The notes beneath the pieces were generated by a model. That model ran no database searches. It was not told the origin of the DNA and saw only the letters and a list, made by a program, of their open reading frames with translations. From Meghimatium bilineatum (Eukaryota; Mollusca; Gastropoda; Stylommatophora; Philomycidae), in the NCBI GenBank assembly GCA_034231615.1, contig CM067316.1:30061714-30125713 (forward strand): a stretch of 64,000 nt of DNA. The letters run 5' to 3'. Within the stretch, counting starts at the first letter, position 1. Each line of letters opens with the position of its first letter. The position numbers and the translations under genes are program-made. Positions 14,132-26,589 of this stretch are shown piece by piece.

Positions 14132-17100
14132 GCAGTCTGGACACACGAATTTGGTGTATTCCAGTTTAGTACGCCAAAACTCGTTGTATTCTGGCATATT
14201 ACTCACAAATTCATTGTACTGAAGCATACTACACTAGAATTGAGTGTATTCTGGCCTGTTACACATGACTTCGTTGTTTTGCAGCTTAATAACTAAGAAC
14301 ACTGCGAATTATACACAAATTAGGTCTCTTGCTGTTTAGTACGTCAAAACTCAGTGTTCTATGGTATATTACTCACAAATTGGGTGTACTGCAGCTTACT
14401 ACTCCAGAAATTGCAGTCTGGACACACGAATTTGGTGTATTCTAGCTAACTACGTTAGAACTCGGTGTATTCTGTCATATTACTCACAAATTCATTGTTC
14501 TGAAGCTTACTACACTTGAATTGAGTCTATTCTGGCCTATTATACATCATTTCATAGTAATGCAGCATAATACGTCAGAATACTGTCGTATTACACACAA
14601 ATTAGGTCTTGCTGTTTAGTACGTCAAAACTCAGTGTTTTGTGGCATATTACTCACAAATTGGGTGTACTGAAGCTTACTACACTTGAATTGAGTGTATT
14701 CTGGCCTGTTACACATGACTTCGTTGTTTTGCAGCTTAATAACTAAGAACACTGGCTAATTATACACAAATTAGGTCTCTTGCTGTTTAGTACGTCAAAA
14801 CTCCGTGTTCTATGGCATATTACTCACAAATTGGGTGTACTGCAGCTTACTACACCAGAAATTGCAGTCTGGACACACAAATTTGGTGTATTCTAGCTTA
14901 CTACGTTAGAACTCGGTGTATTCTGGCATATTACTCACAAGTTCATTGTTCTGAAGCTTACTACACTTGAATTGAGTCTATTCTGGCCTATTATACATCA
15001 TTTCGTAGTAATGCAGCATAATACGTCAGAATACTGTCGTATTACACACAAATTAGGTCTTGCTGTTTAGTACGTCAAAACTCAGTGTTTTGTGGCATAT
15101 TACTCACAAATTGGGTGTACAAGCTTACTACACTTGAATTGAGTGTATTCTGACTTGTTACACATGACTGTTGTTTTGGAGCTTAATAACTAAGAACACT
15201 GGCTAATTATACACAAATTAGGTCTCTTGCTGTTTAGTACGTCAAAACTCAGTGTTCTATGGCATATTACTCACAAATTGGGTGTACTGCAGCTTACTAC
15301 TCCAGAAATTGCAGTCTGGACACACGAATTTGGTGTATTCTAGCTAACTACGTTAGAACTCGGTGTATTCTGTCATATTACTCACAAATTCATTGTTCTG
15401 AAGCTTACTACACTTGAATTGTCTATTCTGGCCTATTATACATCATTTCATAGTAATGCAGCATAATACGTCAGAATACTGTCGTATTACACACAAATTA
15501 GGTCTTGCTGTTTAGTACGTCAAAACTCAGTGTTTTGTGGCATATTACTCACAAATTGGGTGTACTGAAGCTTACTACACTTGAATTGAGTGTATTCTGG
15601 CCTGTTACACATGACTTCGTTGTTTTGGAGCTTAATAACTAAGAACACTGGCTAATTATACACAAATTAGGTCTCTTGCTGTTTAGTACGTCAAAACTCC
15701 GTGTTCTATGGCATATTACTCACAAATTGGGTGTACTGCAGCTTACTACACCAGAAATTGCAGTCTGGACACACGAATTGGGTGTATTCCAGTTTAGTAC
15801 GCCAAAACTCGTTGTATTCTGGCATATTACTCACAAATTCATTGTACTGAAGCATACTACACTAGAATTGAGTGTATTCTGGCCTGTTACACATGACTTC
15901 GTTGTTTTGCAGCTTAATAACTAAGAACACTGGCGAATTATACACAAATTAGGTCTCTTGCTGTTTAGTACGTCAAAACTCAGTGTTCTATGGTATATTA
16001 CTCACAAATTAGGTGTACTGCAGCTTACTACTCCAGAAATTGCAGTCTGGACACACGAATTTGGTGTATTCTAGCTAACTACGTTAGAACTCGGTGTATT
16101 CTGTCATATTACTCACAAATTCATTGTTCTGAAGCTTACTACACTTGAATTGAGTCTATTCTGGCCTATTATACATCATTTCATAGTAATGCAGCATAAT
16201 ACGTCAGAATACTGTCGTATTACACACAAATTAGGTCTTGCTGTTTAGTACGTCAAAACTCAGTGTTTTGTGGCATATTACTCACAAATTGGGTGTACTG
16301 AAGCTTACTACACTTGAATTGAGTGTATTCTGGCCTGTTACACATGACTTCGTTGTTTTGCAGCTTAATAACTAAGAACACTGGCTAATTATACACAAAT
16401 TAGGTCTCTTGCTGTTTAGTACGTCAAAACTCCGTGTTCTATGGCATATTACTCACAAATTGGGTGTACTGCAGCTTACTACACCAGAAATTGCAGTCTG
16501 GACACACAAATTTGGTGTATTCTAGCTTACTACGTTAGAACTCGGTGTATTCTGGCATATTACTCACAAGTTCATTGTTCTGAAGCTTACTACACTTGAA
16601 TTGAGTCTATTCTGGCCTATTATACATCATTTCGTAGTAATGCAGCATAATACGTCAGAATACTGTCGTATTACACACAAATTAGGTCTTGCTGTTTAGT
16701 ACGTCAAAACTCAGTGTTTTGTGGCATATTACTCACAAATTGGGTGTACAAGCTTACTACACTTGAATTGAGTGTATTCTGACTTGTTACACATGACTGT
16801 TGTTTTGGAGCTTAATAACTAAGAACACTGGCTAATTATACACAAATTAGGTCTCTTGCTGTTTAGTACGTCAAAACTCAGTGTTCTATGGCATATTACT
16901 CACAAATTGGGTGTACTGCAGCTTACTACTCCAGAAATTGCAGTCTGGACACACGAATTTGGTGTATTCTAGCTAACTACGTTAGAACTCGGTGTATTCT
17001 GTCATATTACTCACAAATTCATTGTTCTGAAGCTTACTACACTTGAATTGTCTATTCTGGCCTATTATACATCATTTCATAGTAATGCAGCATAATACGT

Positions 17101-17389
17101 CAGAATACTGTCGTATTACATACAAATTAGGTCTTGCTGTTTAGTACGTCAAAACTCAGTGTTTTGTGGCATATTACTCACAAATTGGGTGTACTGAAGC
17201 TTACTACACTTGAATTGAGTGTATTCTGGCCTGTTACACATGACTTCGTTGTTTTGGAGCTTAATAACTAAGAACACTGGCTAATTATACACAAATTAGG
17301 TCTCTTGCTGTTTAGTACGTCAAAACTCCGTGTTCTATGGCATATTACTCACAAATTGGGTGTACTGCAGCTTACTACACCAGAAATTG
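14132..17389 (+). repeat. 1629-bp higher-order repeat, two copies
   Basis: Markers 14413, 14864, 15311 and 15760 match 16042, 16493, 16940 and 17389 at an offset of 1629. The rare state GGACACACAAATTT is present in both copies (14,864 and 16,493), as is GGAGC for GCAGC before TTAATAACTAAG. The R-like patches at 14,150 and 15,775 lie one period apart. A single-base deletion (ACTGCGAATT near 14,303) makes the first 282-bp step 281 bp. Confidence 0.87.
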
Positions 17390-20300
17390 CAGTCTGGACA
17401 CACGAATTTGGTGTATTCTAGCTTACTACGTTAGAACTCGGTGTATTCTGGCATATTACTCACAAGTTCATTGTTCTGAAGCTTACTACACTTGAATTGA
17501 GTCTATTCTGGCCTATTATACATCATTTCGTAGTAATGCAGCATAATACGTCAGAATACTGTCGTATTACACACAAATTAGGTCTTGCTGTTTAGTACGT
17601 CAAAACTCAGTGTTTTGTGGCATATTACTCACAAATTGGGTGTACAAGCTTACTACACTTGAATTGAGTGTATTCTGACTTGTTACACATGACTGTTGTT
17701 TTGCAGCTTAATAACTAAGAACACTGGCGAATTATACACAAATTAGGTCTCTTGCTGTTTAGTACGTCAAAACTCAGTGTTCTATGGCATATTACTCACA
17801 AATTGGGTGTACTGCAGCTTACTACACCAGAAATTGCAGTCTGGACACACGAATTTGGTGTATTCTAACTACGTTAGAACTCGGTGTATTCTGTCATATT
17901 ACTCACAAATTCATTGTTCTGAAGCTTACTACACTTGAATTGTCTATTCTGGCCTATTATACATCATTTCATAGTAATGCAGCATAATACGTCAGAATAC
18001 TGTCGTATTACACACAAATTAGGTCTTGCTGTTTAGTACGTCAAAACTCAGTGTTTTGTGGCATATTACTCACAAATTGGGTGTACAAGCTTACTACACT
18101 TGAATTGAGTGTATTCTGACTTGTTACACATGACTGTTGTTTTGCAGCTTAATAACTAAGAACACTGGCGAATTATACACAAATTAGGTCTCTTGCTGTT
18201 TAGTACGTCAAAACTCAGTGTTCTATGGCATATTACTCACAAATTTGGTGTACTGCAGCTTACTACTCCAGAAATTGCAGTCTGGACACACGAATTTGGT
18301 GTATTCTAGCTAACTACGTTAGAACTCGGTGTATTCTGTCATATTACTCACAAATTCATTGTTCTGAAGCTTACTACACTTGAATTGAGTCTATTCTGGC
18401 CTATTATACATCATTTCATAGTAATGCAGCATAATACGTCAGAATACTGTCGTATTACACACAAATTAGGTCTTGCTGTTTAGTACGTCAAAACTCAGTG
18501 TTTTGTGGCATATTACTCACAAATTGGGTGTACTGAAGCTTACTACACTTGAATTGAGTGTATTCTGGCCTGTTACACATGACTTCGTTGTTTTGCAGCT
18601 TAATAACTAAGAACACTGGCTAATTATACACAAATTAGGTCTCTTGCTGTTTAGTACATCAAAACTCCGTGTTCTATGGCATATTACTCACAAATTGGGT
18701 GTACTGCAGCTTACTACACCAGAAATTGCAGCCTGGACACACGAATTTGGTGTATTCTAGCTAACTACGTTAGAACTCGGTGTATTCTGTCATATTACTC
18801 ACAAATTCATTGTTCTGAAGCTTACTACACTTGAATTGTCTATTCTGGCCTATTATACATCATTTCATAGTAATGCAGCATAATACGTCAGAATACTGTC
18901 GTATTACACACAAATTAGGTCTTGCTGTTTAGTACGTCAAAACTCAGTGTTTTGTGGCATATTACTCACAAATTGGGTGTACTGAAGCTTACTACACTTG
19001 AATTGAGTGTATTCTGGCCTGTTACACATGACTTCGTTGTTTTGGAGCTTAATAACTAAGAACACTGGCTAATTATACACAAATTAGGTCTCTTGCTGTT
19101 TAGTACGTCAAAACTCCGTGTTCTATGGCATATTACTCACAAATTGGGTGTACTGCAGCTTACTACACCAGAAATTGCAGTCTGGACACACGAATTGGGT
19201 GTATTCCAGTTTAGTACGCCAAAACTCGTTGTATTCTGGCATATTACTCACAAATTCATTGTACTGAAGCATACTACACTAGAATTGAGTGTATTCTGGC
19301 CTGTTACACATGACTTCGTTGTTTTGCAGCTTAATAACTAAGAACACTGGCTAATTATACACAAATTAGGTCTCTTGCTGTTTAGTACGTCAAAACTCCG
19401 TGTTCTATGGCATATTACTCACAAATTGGGTGTACTGCAGCTTACTACACCAGAAATTGCAGTCTGGACACACAAATTTGGTGTATTCTAGCTTACTACG
19501 TTAGAACTCGGTGTATTCTGGCATATTACTCACAAGTTCATTGTTCTGAAGCTTACTACACTTGAATTGCGTCTATTCTGGCCTATTATACATCATTTCG
19601 TAGTAATGCAGCATAATACGTCAGAATACTGTCGTATTACACACAAATTAGGTCTTGCTGTTTAGTACGTCAAAACTCAGTGTTTTGTGGCATATTACTC
19701 ACAAATTGGGTGTACAAGCTTACTACACTTGAATTGAGTGTATTCTGACTTGTTACACATGACTGTTGTTTTGCAGCTTAATAACTAAGAACACTGGCGA
19801 ATTATACACAAATTAGGTCTCTTGCTGTTTAGTACGTCAAAACTCAGTGTTCTATGGCATATTACTCACAAATTGGGTGTACTGCAGCTTACTACTCCAG
19901 AAATTGCAGTCTGGACACACGAATTTGGTGTATTCTAGCTACGTTAGAACTCGGTGTATTCTGTCATATTACTCACAAATTCATTGTTCTGAAGCTTACT
20001 ACACTTGAATTGTCTATTCTGGCCTATTATACATCATTTCATAGTAATGCAGCATAATACGTCAGAATACTGTCGTATTACATACAAATTAGGTCTTGCT
20101 GTTTAGTACGTCAAAACTCAGTGTTTTGTGGCATATTACTCACAAATTGGGTGTACTGAAGCTTACTACACTTGAATTGAGTGTATTCTGGCCTGTTACA
20201 CATGACTTCGTTGTTTTGGAGCTTAATAACTAAGAACACTGGCTAATTATACACAAATTAGGTCTCTTGCTGTTTAGTACGTCAAAACTCCGTGTTCTAT

Positions 20301-20770
20301 GGCATATTACTCACAAATTGGGTGTACTGCAGCTTACTACACTTGAATTGAGTGTATTCTGACTTGTTACACATGACTGTTGTTTTGCAGCTTAATAACT
20401 AAGAACACTGGCGAATTATACACAAATTAGGTCTCTTGCTGTTTAGTACGTCAAAACTCAGTGTTCTATGGCATATTACTCACAAATTGGGTGTACTGCA
20501 GCTTACTACTCCATAAATTGCAGTCTGGACACACGAATTTGGTGTATTCTAGCTAACGACGTTAGAACTCGGTGTATTCTGTCATATTACTCACAAATTC
20601 ATTGTTCTGAAGCTTACTACACTTGAATTGTCTATTCTGGCCTATTATACATCATTTCATAGTAATGCAGCATAATACGTCAGAATACTGTCGTATTACA
20701 CACAAATTAGGTCTTGCTGTTTAGTACGTCAAAACTCAGTGTTTTGTGGCATATTACTCACAAATTGGGT
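16940..20770 (+). repeat. Large duplication, upstream copy (offset 5819 bp)
   Basis: Eight successive markers from 16,940 to 20,520 reappear at 22,759 to 26,339 with a constant offset of 5819. Shared rare states include GCAGCCTGG at 18,728 and 24,547, GTACATCAAAAC near 18,653 and 24,474, and CCATAAATTG at 20,512 and 26,331. A few differences exist: the 17,836 unit has ACACCAG where the downstream copy has ACTCCAG. The match ends near 20,771, where GTACAAGC faces GTACTGAAGC. Confidence 0.85.
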
Positions 20771-21829
20771 GTACAAGCTTACTACACTTGAATTGAGTGT
20801 ATTCTGACTTGTTACACATGACTGTTGTTTTGCAGCTTAATAACTAAGAACACTGGCGAATTATACACAAATTAGGTCTCTTGCTGTTTAGTACGTCAAA
20901 ACTCAGTGTTCTATGGCATATTACTCACAAATTGGGTGTACTGCAGCTTACTACTCCAGAAATTGCAGTCTGGACACACGAATTTGGTGTATTCTAGCTA
21001 CGTTAGAACTCGGTGTATTCTGTCATATTACTCACAAATTCATTGTTCTGAAGCTTACTACACTTGAATTGTCTATTCTGGCCTATTATACATCATTTCA
21101 TAGTAATGCAGCATAATACGTCAGAATACTGTCGTATTACATACAAATTAGGTCTTGCTGTTTAGTACGTCAAAACTCAGTGTTTTGTGGCATATTACTC
21201 ACAAATTGGGTGTACTGAAGCTTACTACACTTGAATTGAGTGTATTCTGGCCTGTTACACATGACTTCGTTGTTTTGGAGCTTAATAACTAAGAACACTG
21301 GCTAATTATACACAAATTAGGTCTCTTGCTGTTTAGTACGTCAAAACTCCGTGTTCTATGGCATATTACTCACAAATTGGGTGTACTGCAGCTTACTACA
21401 CTTGAATTGAGTGTATTCTGACTTGTTACACATGACTGTTGTTTTGCAGCTTAATAACTAAGAACACTGGCGAATTATACACAAATTAGGTCTCTTGCTG
21501 TTTAGTACGTCAAAACTCAGTGTTCTATGGCATATTACTCACAAATTGGGTGTACTGCAGCTTACTACTCCATAAATTGCAGTCTGGACACACGAATTTG
21601 GTGTATTCTAGCTAACGACGTTAGAACTCGGTGTATTCTGTCATATTACTCACAAATTCATTGTTCTGAAGCTTACTACACTTGAATTGTCTATTCTGGC
21701 CTATTATACATCATTTCATAGTAATGCAGCATAATACGTCAGAATACTGTCGTATTACACACAAATTAGGTCTTGCTGTTTAGTACGTCAAAACTCAGTG
21801 TTTTGTGGCATATTACCCACAAATTGGGT
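19712..21829 (+). repeat. 1059-bp tandem duplication
   Basis: Markers 19,906 and 20,520 repeat at 20,965 and 21,579, and GTACAAGC repeats at 19,712 and 20,771. Copies are about 19,712-20,770 and 20,771-21,829. Each contains a hybrid A subunit (GTACTGCAGC start with CACTTGAATTG end, near 20,327 and 21,386), which causes the 614-bp marker gap. TATTACCCACAAAT near 21,815 is private to the second copy. Confidence 0.86.
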
Positions 21830-21989
21830 GTACTGAAGCTTACTACACTTGAATTGAGTGTATTCTGGCCTGTTACACATGACTTCGTTGTTTTGGAGCT
21901 TAATAACTAAGAACACTGGCTAATTACACACAAATTAGGTCTCTTGCTGTTTAGTACGTCAAAACTCCGTGTTCTATGGCATATTACTC

Positions 21990-23905
21990 ACAAATTGGGT
22001 GTACTGCAGCTTACTACTCCATAAATTGCAGTCTGGACACACGAATTTGGTGTATTCTAGCTAACGACGTTAGAACTCGGTGTATTCTGTCATATTACTC
22101 ACAAATTCATTGTTCTGAAGCTTACTACACTTGAATTGTCTATTCTGGCCTATTATACATCATTTCATAGTAATGCAGCATAATACGTCAGAATACTGGC
22201 GAATTATACACAAATTAGGTCTTGCTGTTTAGTACGTCAAAACTCAGTGTTTTGTGGCATATTACTCACAAATTGGGTGTACTGAAGCTTACTACACTTG
22301 AATTGAGTGTATTCTGGCCTGTTACACATGACTTCGTTGTTTTGGAGCTTAATAACTAAGAACACTGGCTAATTACACACAAATTAGGTCTCTTGCTGTT
22401 TAGTACGTCAAAACTCCGTGTTCTATGGCATATTACTCACAAATTGGGTGTACTGCAGCTTACTACACCAGAAATTGCAGTCTGGACACACGAATTGGGT
22501 GTATTCCAGTTTAGTACGCCAAAACTCGTTGTATTCTGGCATATTACACACAAATTCATTGTACTGAAGCATACTACACTAGAATTGAGTGTATTCTGGC
22601 CTGTTACACATGACTTCGTTGTTTTGCAGCTTAATAACTAAGAACACTGGCGAATTATACACAAATTAGGTCTCTTGCTGTTTAGTACGTCAAAACTCAG
22701 TGTTCTATGTCATATTACTCACAAATTGGGTGTACTGCAGCTTACTACACCAGAAATTGCAGTCTGGACACACGAATTTGGTGTATTCTAGCTAACTACG
22801 TTAGAACTCGGTGTATTCTGTCATATTACTCACAAATTCATTGTTCTGAAGCTTACTACACTTGAATTGTCTATTCTGGCCTATTATACATCATTTCATA
22901 GTAATGCAGCATAATACGTCAGAATACTGTCGTATTACACACAAATTAGGTCTTGCTGTTTAGTACGTCAAAACTCAGTGTTTTGTGGCATATTACTCAC
23001 AAATTGGGTGTACTGAAGCTTACTACACTTGAATTGAGTGTATTCTGGCCTGTTACACATGACTTCGTTGTTTTGGAGCTTAATAACTAAGAACACTGGC
23101 TAATTATACACAAATTAGGTCTCTTGCTGTTTAGTACGTCAAAACTCCGTGTTCTATGGCATAGTACTCACAAATTGGGTGTACTGCAGCTTACTACACC
23201 AGAAATTGCAGTCTGGACACACAAATTTGGTGTATTCTAGCTTACTACGTTAGAACTCGGTGTATTCTGGCATATTACTCACAAGTTCATTGTTCTGAAG
23301 CTTACTACACTTGAATTGCGTCTATTCTGGCCTATTATACATCATTTCGTAGTAATGCAGCATAATACGTCAGAATACTGTCGTATTACACACAAATTAG
23401 GTCTTGCTGTTTAGTACGTCAAAACTCAGTGTTTTGTGGCATATTACTCACAAATTGGGTGGACAAGCTTACTACACTTGAATTGAGTGTATTCTGACTT
23501 GTTACACATGACTGTTGTTTTGCAGCTTAATAACTAAGAACACTGGCGAATTATACACAAATTAGGTCTCTTGCTGTTTAGTACGTCAAAACTCAGTGTT
23601 CTATGGCATATTACTCACAAATTGGGTGTACTGCAGCTTACTACTCCAGAAATTGCAGTCTGGACACACGAATTTGGTGTATTCTAGCTACGTTAGAACT
23701 CGGTGTATTCTGTCATATTACTCACAAATTCATTGTTCTGAAGCTTACTACACTTGAATTGTCTATTCTGGCCTATTATACATCATTTCATAGTAATGCA
23801 GCATAATACGTCAGAATACTGTCGTATTACATACAAATTAGGTCTTGCTGTTTAGTACGTCAAAACTCAGTGTTTTGTGGCATATTACTCACAAATTGGG
23901 TGTAC
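21990..23905 (+). repeat. Block recurring 4311 bp downstream
   Basis: Markers 22,028, 22,477, 22,759, 23,208 and 23,655 match 26,339, 26,788, 27,070, 27,519 and 27,966 at offset 4311. The match ends near 23,908, where GTACAAGC faces GTACTGAAGC. Near 22,196 the copy carries AATACTGGCGAATT where its partner has AATACTGTCGTATT. Both copies contain an R-like patch (22,492 and 26,803). Confidence 0.8.
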
Positions 23906-26589
23906 AAGCTTACTACACTTGAATTGAGTGTATTCTGACTTGTTACACATGACTGTTGTTTTGCAGCTTAATAACTAAGAACACTGGCGAATTATACACA
24001 AATTAGGTCTCTTGCTGTTTAGTACGTCAAAACTCAGTGTTCTATGGCATATTACTCACAAATTGGGTGTACTGCAGCTTACTACTCCAGAAATTGCAGT
24101 CTGGACACACGAATTTGGTGTATTCTAGCTAACTACGTTAGAACTCGGTGTATTCTGTCATATTACTCACAAATTCATTGTTCTGAAGCTTACTACACTT
24201 GAATTGAGTCTATTCTGGCCTATTATACATCATTTCATAGTAATGCAGCATAATACGTCAGAATACTGTCGTATTACACACAAATTAGGTCTTGCTGTTT
24301 AGTACGTCAAAACTCAGTGTTTTGTGGCATATTACTCACAAATTGGGTGTACTGAAGCTTACTACACTTGAATTGAGTGTATTCTGGCCTGTTACACATG
24401 ACTTCGTTGTTTTGCAGCTTAATAACTAAGAACACTGGCTAATTATACACAAATTAGGTCTCTTGCTGTTTAGTACATCAAAACTCCGTGTTCTATGGCA
24501 TATTACTCACAAATTGGGTGTACTGCAGCTTACTACACCAGAAATTGCAGCCTGGACACACGAATTTGGTGTATTCTAGCTAACTACGTTAGAACTCGGT
24601 GTATTCTGTCATATTACTCACAAATTCATTGTTCTGAAGCTTACTACACTTGAATTGTCTATTCTGGCCTATTATACATCATTTCATAGTAATGCAGCAT
24701 AATACGTCAGAATACTGTCGTATTACACACAAATTAGGTCTTGCTGTTTAGTACGTCAAAACTCAGTGTTTTGTGGCATATTACTCACAAATTGGGTGTA
24801 CTGAAGCTTACTACACTTGAATTGAGTGTATTCTGGCCTGTTACACATGACTTCGTTGTTTTGGAGCTTAATAACTAAGAACACTGGCTAATTATACACA
24901 AATTAGGTCTCTTGCTGTTTAGTACGTCAAAACTCCGTGTTCTATGGCATATTACTAACAAATTGGGTGTACTGCAGCTTACTACACCAGAAATTGCAGT
25001 CTGGACACACGAATTGGGTGTATTCCAGTTTAGTACGCCAAAACTCGTTGTATTCTGGCATATTACTCACAAATTCATTGTACTGAAGCATACTACACTA
25101 GAATTGAGTGTATTCTGGCCTGTTACACATGACTTCGTTGTTTTGCAGCTTAATAACTAAGAACACTGGCTAATTATACACAAATTAGGTCTCTTGCTGT
25201 TTAGTACGTCAAAACTCCGTGTTCTATGGCATATTACTCACAAATTGGGTGTACTGCAGCTTACTACACCAGAAATTGCAGTCTGGACACACAAATTTGG
25301 TGTATTCTAGCTTACTACGTTAGAACTCGGTGTATTCTGGCATATTACTCACAAGTTCATTGTTCTGAAGCTTACTACACTTGAATTGCGTCTATTCTGG
25401 CCTATTATACATCATTTCGTAGTAATGCAGCATAATACGTCAGAATACTGTCGTATTACACACAAATTAGGTCTTGCTGTTTAGTACGTCAAAACTCAGT
25501 GTTTTGTGGCATATTACTCACAAATTGGGTGTACAAGCTTACTACACTTGAATTGAGTGTATTCTGACTTGTTACACATGACTGTTGTTTTGCAGCTTAA
25601 TAACTAAGAACACTGGCGAATTATACACAAATTAGGTCTCTTGCTGTTTAGTACGTCAAAACTCAGTGTTCTATGGCATATTACTCACAAATTGGGTGTA
25701 CTGCAGCTTACTACTCCAGAAATTGCAGTCTGGACACACGAATTTGGTGTATTCTAGCTACGTTAGAACTCGGTGTATTCTGTCATATTACTCACAAATT
25801 CATTGTTCTGAAGCTTACTACACTTGAATTGTCTATTCTGGCCTATTATACATCATTTCATAGTAATGCAGCATAATACGTCAGAATACTGTCGTATTAC
25901 ATACAAATTAGGTCTTGCTGTTTAGTACGTCAAAACTCAGTGTTTTGTGGCATATTACTCACAAATTGGGTGTACTGAAGCTTACTACACTTGAATTGAG
26001 TGTATTCTGGCCTGTTACACATGACTTCGTTGTTTTGGAGCTTAATAACTAAGAACACTGGCTAATTATACACAAATTAGGTCTCTTGCTGTTTAGTACG
26101 TCAAAACTCCGTGTTCTATGGCATATTACTCACAAATTGGGTGTACTGCAGCTTACTACACTTGAATTGAGTGTATTCTGACTTGTTACACATGACTGTT
26201 GTTTTGCAGCTTAATAACTAAGAACACTGGCGAATTATACACAAATTAGGTCTCTTGCTGTTTAGTACGTCAAAACTCAGTGTTCTATGGCATATTACTC
26301 ACAAATTGGGTGTACTGCAGCTTACTACTCCATAAATTGCAGTCTGGACACACGAATTTGGTGTATTCTAGCTAACGACGTTAGAACTCGGTGTATTCTG
26401 TCATATTACTCACAAATTCATTGTTCTGAAGCTTACTACACTTGAATTGTCTATTCTGGCCTATTATACATCATTTCATAGTAATGCAGCATAATACGTC
26501 AGAATACTGTCGTATTACACACAAATTAGGTCTTGCTGTTTAGTACGTCAAAACTCAGTGTTTTGTGGCATATTACTCACAAATTGGGT
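22759..26589 (+). repeat. Large duplication, downstream copy (offset 5819 bp)
   Basis: Partner of 16,940-20,770. It overlaps the start of the 2241-bp tandem pair, so the two events are nested. Within it, CTCACAAAT has become CTAACAAAT near 24,957 and GGTGTACAAGC has become GGTGGACAAGC near 23,460; both differ from the upstream partner. Confidence 0.85.
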
